Assembly: GCA_964462535.1 (NCBI GenBank)
Contig: CAYWXV010000010.1
Span: forward strand, 1-64,000
DNA length: 64,000 nt
Reading direction: 5' to 3'
From: CAYWXV01 sp964462535
Lineage (GTDB): Bacteria; Bacteroidota; Ignavibacteria; OLB7
A program made the position numbers and the translations under genes. This document shows positions 62,487 through 64,000 of the stretch, piece by piece. How positions within the stretch are numbered: the first letter of the stretch is position 1; each line of letters starts with the position of its first letter. The notes under the pieces are model-generated. The model had not been told where the DNA came from. It saw nothing but the letters and a program-made list of their open reading frames with translations, and did not search any database.

Positions 62487-63734
62487 ATGGCGACGCTAAA
62501 GTCGATCCGTCTTCCCGCCTCAGCCAATCTGAAGCTTGCCCTGATTGGGCTGGCGTTCGCCATCGTCGGCGTGACGCTTCTCTATACGCAGGGTCTTGTT
62601 GCCGACCTTCAGGCCTCGGAGCGAAAGACGATTACGTACTACGCCCGCATGCTGCAGGGAGCCTACAGGTCGACCTCACCGGAAATGCTGGAGATGGCGC
62701 TGGATCTTTCCACCCGGATTGACTTCCCGCTGATTCTCACCGATGTCGACAGCACGCCGAAGTTTCTGGCAATCGGTGACACAACATTCCTCGACTATGT
62801 GAAGAATGTCCCCCTTGACACCTCCGATCCAGCATGGATGCAGAAGAGATACCTGGTAGATCTTGCGCAATCCATGGGACGAGCCTACGCCCCCCTACCC
62901 GTCTACGAGTTCCGGTCCGCGACCGACTCGAGCATCAACACACTGATCTTTTACGACGATTCGGCGGTGATCCAGAAGATCCGGATGGTACCGGTGATCG
63001 GTATGGTGATCATCGCAATGTTCATCCTGGTCGGCTATCTCTCGTTCAGCTACATCAAACGAAGCGAGCAGTCGAACATCTGGGTCGGCATGGCGAAGGA
63101 GACGGCGCACCAGCTTGGAACACCACTGAGTTCGATGCTTGGTTGGATAGAGCTCCTTCGGTACACACCTGACGACAGAGCGCAGGTGCTGGAGGCTGCC
63201 GACGAGATGGAGCGGGACGTTGAGAGGTTGAACAGGATCGCGCATCGATTCTCGAAAATCGGGTCACCGCCCGAACTAAAACCGGTTGAGCTGGGGGAGG
63301 TGCTCCGCAATGTGGAGGGTTATTTCCGGCGGCGCCTCCCACACCTTGGGAAAAAGGTAACGCTGACGATCGATGCGCCGACTCCTGTCTGGGCAACCGT
63401 GAACGTCGATCTCTTCGAATGGGTTTTCGAGAATCTGGTGCGAAACGCCGCCGACGCGATAGACCACGCAGACGGGGAGATACGCATCGTTCTTCGTCAG
63501 GTCCGTGGCATGGCCTTGATCGACGTTATAGATAACGGCCACGGTATCGACGCAAAGGTCCGGAAGGACATCTTCCGCCCCGGGTTCTCGACGAAACAAC
63601 GCGGTTGGGGGCTGGGGCTGTCGCTCGCGAAGCGAATCGTTGAAGAGTATCACGGCGGACGCATTATGATTCGGTCGACCGGCCCCCAGGGAACGAATTT
63701 CCGAATTCGGCTTGCCGAGGCGGCCGCAGAATAG
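62487..63734 (+). CDS. Sensor histidine kinase (membrane-bound)
   Basis: A 415-residue kinase with two membrane helices (about 15-37 and 168-190) enclosing a ~130-residue periplasmic sensor region, then a cytoplasmic kinase. The H-box is WVGMAKETAHQLGTPLSSML with His208, a form characteristic of Bacteroidota. The N box is ENLVRNAADAIDHA, G1 DNGHGID, F FRPGFSTKQ and G2 GWGLGLSLAKRIVEEY. There is no HAMP domain and no response regulator gene adjacent; the sigma-54 activator at 50939 is a possible but unproven partner. The ATG follows AGGA. Confidence 0.94.
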   Translation: MATLKSIRLPASANLKLALIGLAFAIVGVTLLYTQGLVADLQASERKTITYYARMLQGAYRSTSPEMLEMALDLSTRIDFPLILTDVDSTPKFLAIGDTTFLDYVKNVPLDTSDPAWMQKRYLVDLAQSMGRAYAPLPVYEFRSATDSSINTLIFYDDSAVIQKIRMVPVIGMVIIAMFILVGYLSFSYIKRSEQSNIWVGMAKETAHQLGTPLSSMLGWIELLRYTPDDRAQVLEAADEMERDVERLNRIAHRFSKIGSPPELKPVELGEVLRNVEGYFRRRLPHLGKKVTLTIDAPTPVWATVNVDLFEWVFENLVRNAADAIDHADGEIRIVLRQVRGMALIDVIDNGHGIDAKVRKDIFRPGFSTKQRGWGLGLSLAKRIVEEYHGGRIMIRSTGPQGTNFRIRLAEAAAE

Positions 63735-63852
63735 CAGCGGCTCATTAGGAATGGTGTGTGACTGGGTCGTGGGGCATCGGAGGGCGGGCAATGCAAGCGA
63801 TTCCCCGAATCCACATCTCGAAAAAACCAACCGACATTACAGCAACTCCCAC

Positions 63853-64000
63853 ATGCTTACCTACAAAACCTCCGGTGTCGATATCGAGGCGGGCGACGAG
63901 ACTGTTCGTCGTATCAAGCCGATGGTCCGCTCGACATTCAATGACCGCGTTCTGGCCGATATCGGTGGGTTTGGCGGGCTGTACGATGCGACGTTTCTGA
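63853..64000 (+). CDS. purM: Phosphoribosylformylglycinamidine cyclo-ligase (5' part, cut by window end)
   Basis: The first 49 codons of an AIR synthetase, the purine-synthesis enzyme forming aminoimidazole ribotide. The N-terminus reads LTYKTSGVDIEAGDETVRRI, then KPMVRST and the family motif IGGFGGLYDATFL. It is 118 bp after the kinase stop. The remainder lies beyond the window. Confidence 0.92.
   Translation, partial: MLTYKTSGVDIEAGDETVRRIKPMVRSTFNDRVLADIGGFGGLYDATFL

Noticed and set aside
1..64000. tRNA, rRNA, CRISPR arrays, insertion sequences
   Set aside because: I looked for T-loop-like sequences, regularly spaced repeats and transposase motifs and saw none that hold up; a covariance-model search would be needed to exclude small RNAs.

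Overview
The window is a GC-rich, gene-dense stretch of a Bacteroidota/Chlorobiota-type chromosome. The evidence is: two exported proteins ending in type IX secretion (T9SS) sorting domains, weak or absent Shine-Dalgarno sequences in front of many genes, a histidine kinase with the H-box form usual in this phylum, an AcnA-type aconitase, and secreted proteins typical of Kapabacteria/Ignavibacteria-like lineages. The exact lineage is inference. The sequence is a draft scaffold with three 100-N placeholders (1293-1392, 8087-8186, 20056-20155). The second is flanked by an exact 55-bp duplication and is almost certainly artificial; the third interrupts a surface-protein gene. No tRNA, rRNA, CRISPR array, insertion sequence, prophage or plasmid gene was recognised. 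Layout, 1-8.5 kb: a THUMP-type RNA methyltransferase bracketed by four families of 7-bp tandem repeats, an ABC ATPase beside the first gap, a decayed RND-pump remnant, a three-gene minus-strand operon (small membrane protein, DUF2071 protein, SRPBCC protein) and a large cyclase/NTPase/TPR signalling protein. 8.5-13.9 kb: an RND efflux permease with its lipoprotein adaptor, ending at a clear terminator, then a small T9SS-sorted protein. 14-25 kb: pyrB, a small unknown acidic gene and carB in one overlapping operon, preceded on the same strand by a giant T9SS surface protein with a beta-helix and CARDB-like modules. 25-32 kb: a plus-strand cluster of a sodium:solute symporter with unusual hydrophilic inserts, an intracellular glycoside hydrolase-like protein and a lipoprotein tripeptidyl-peptidase-II-like subtilase, which looks like a nutrient uptake and breakdown unit. 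32-36 kb: a zinc-ribbon SAM methyltransferase, a small secreted protein and a UvrD/Rep helicase whose start overlaps the previous stop. 36-39 kb, minus strand: proS, a CAP-domain lipoprotein and a secreted FG-GAP-like protein. 39-50 kb: acnA on plus; then a minus-strand run of nadA, smr, a PD40 beta-propeller protein, a two-lipoyl-domain E2 acyltransferase, lipA (which would lipoylate that E2), a DEAD-box helicase and a rhomboid protease. 50.5-54.7 kb: a 446-bp regulatory-looking intergenic region with many inverted repeats, an NtrC-type sigma-54 activator, a GlsB-like membrane protein, a GT4 glycosyltransferase and a sirtuin. 54.7-64 kb: an agmatinase-family enzyme, a small Spy-like exported protein, an archaeal-type class I fructose-bisphosphate aldolase, glmM-dprA on minus, then EIIA(Ntr)-like, hisS, a histidine kinase and the start of purM cut by the window edge. 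Most genes are housekeeping. The least explained signals are the dispersed heptanucleotide repeats abutting start codons (112, 12837, 50492, 52622 and perhaps 1404), the conserved-looking pyr-operon protein at 17343-17780, and the structured nadA/ntrC intergenic region.
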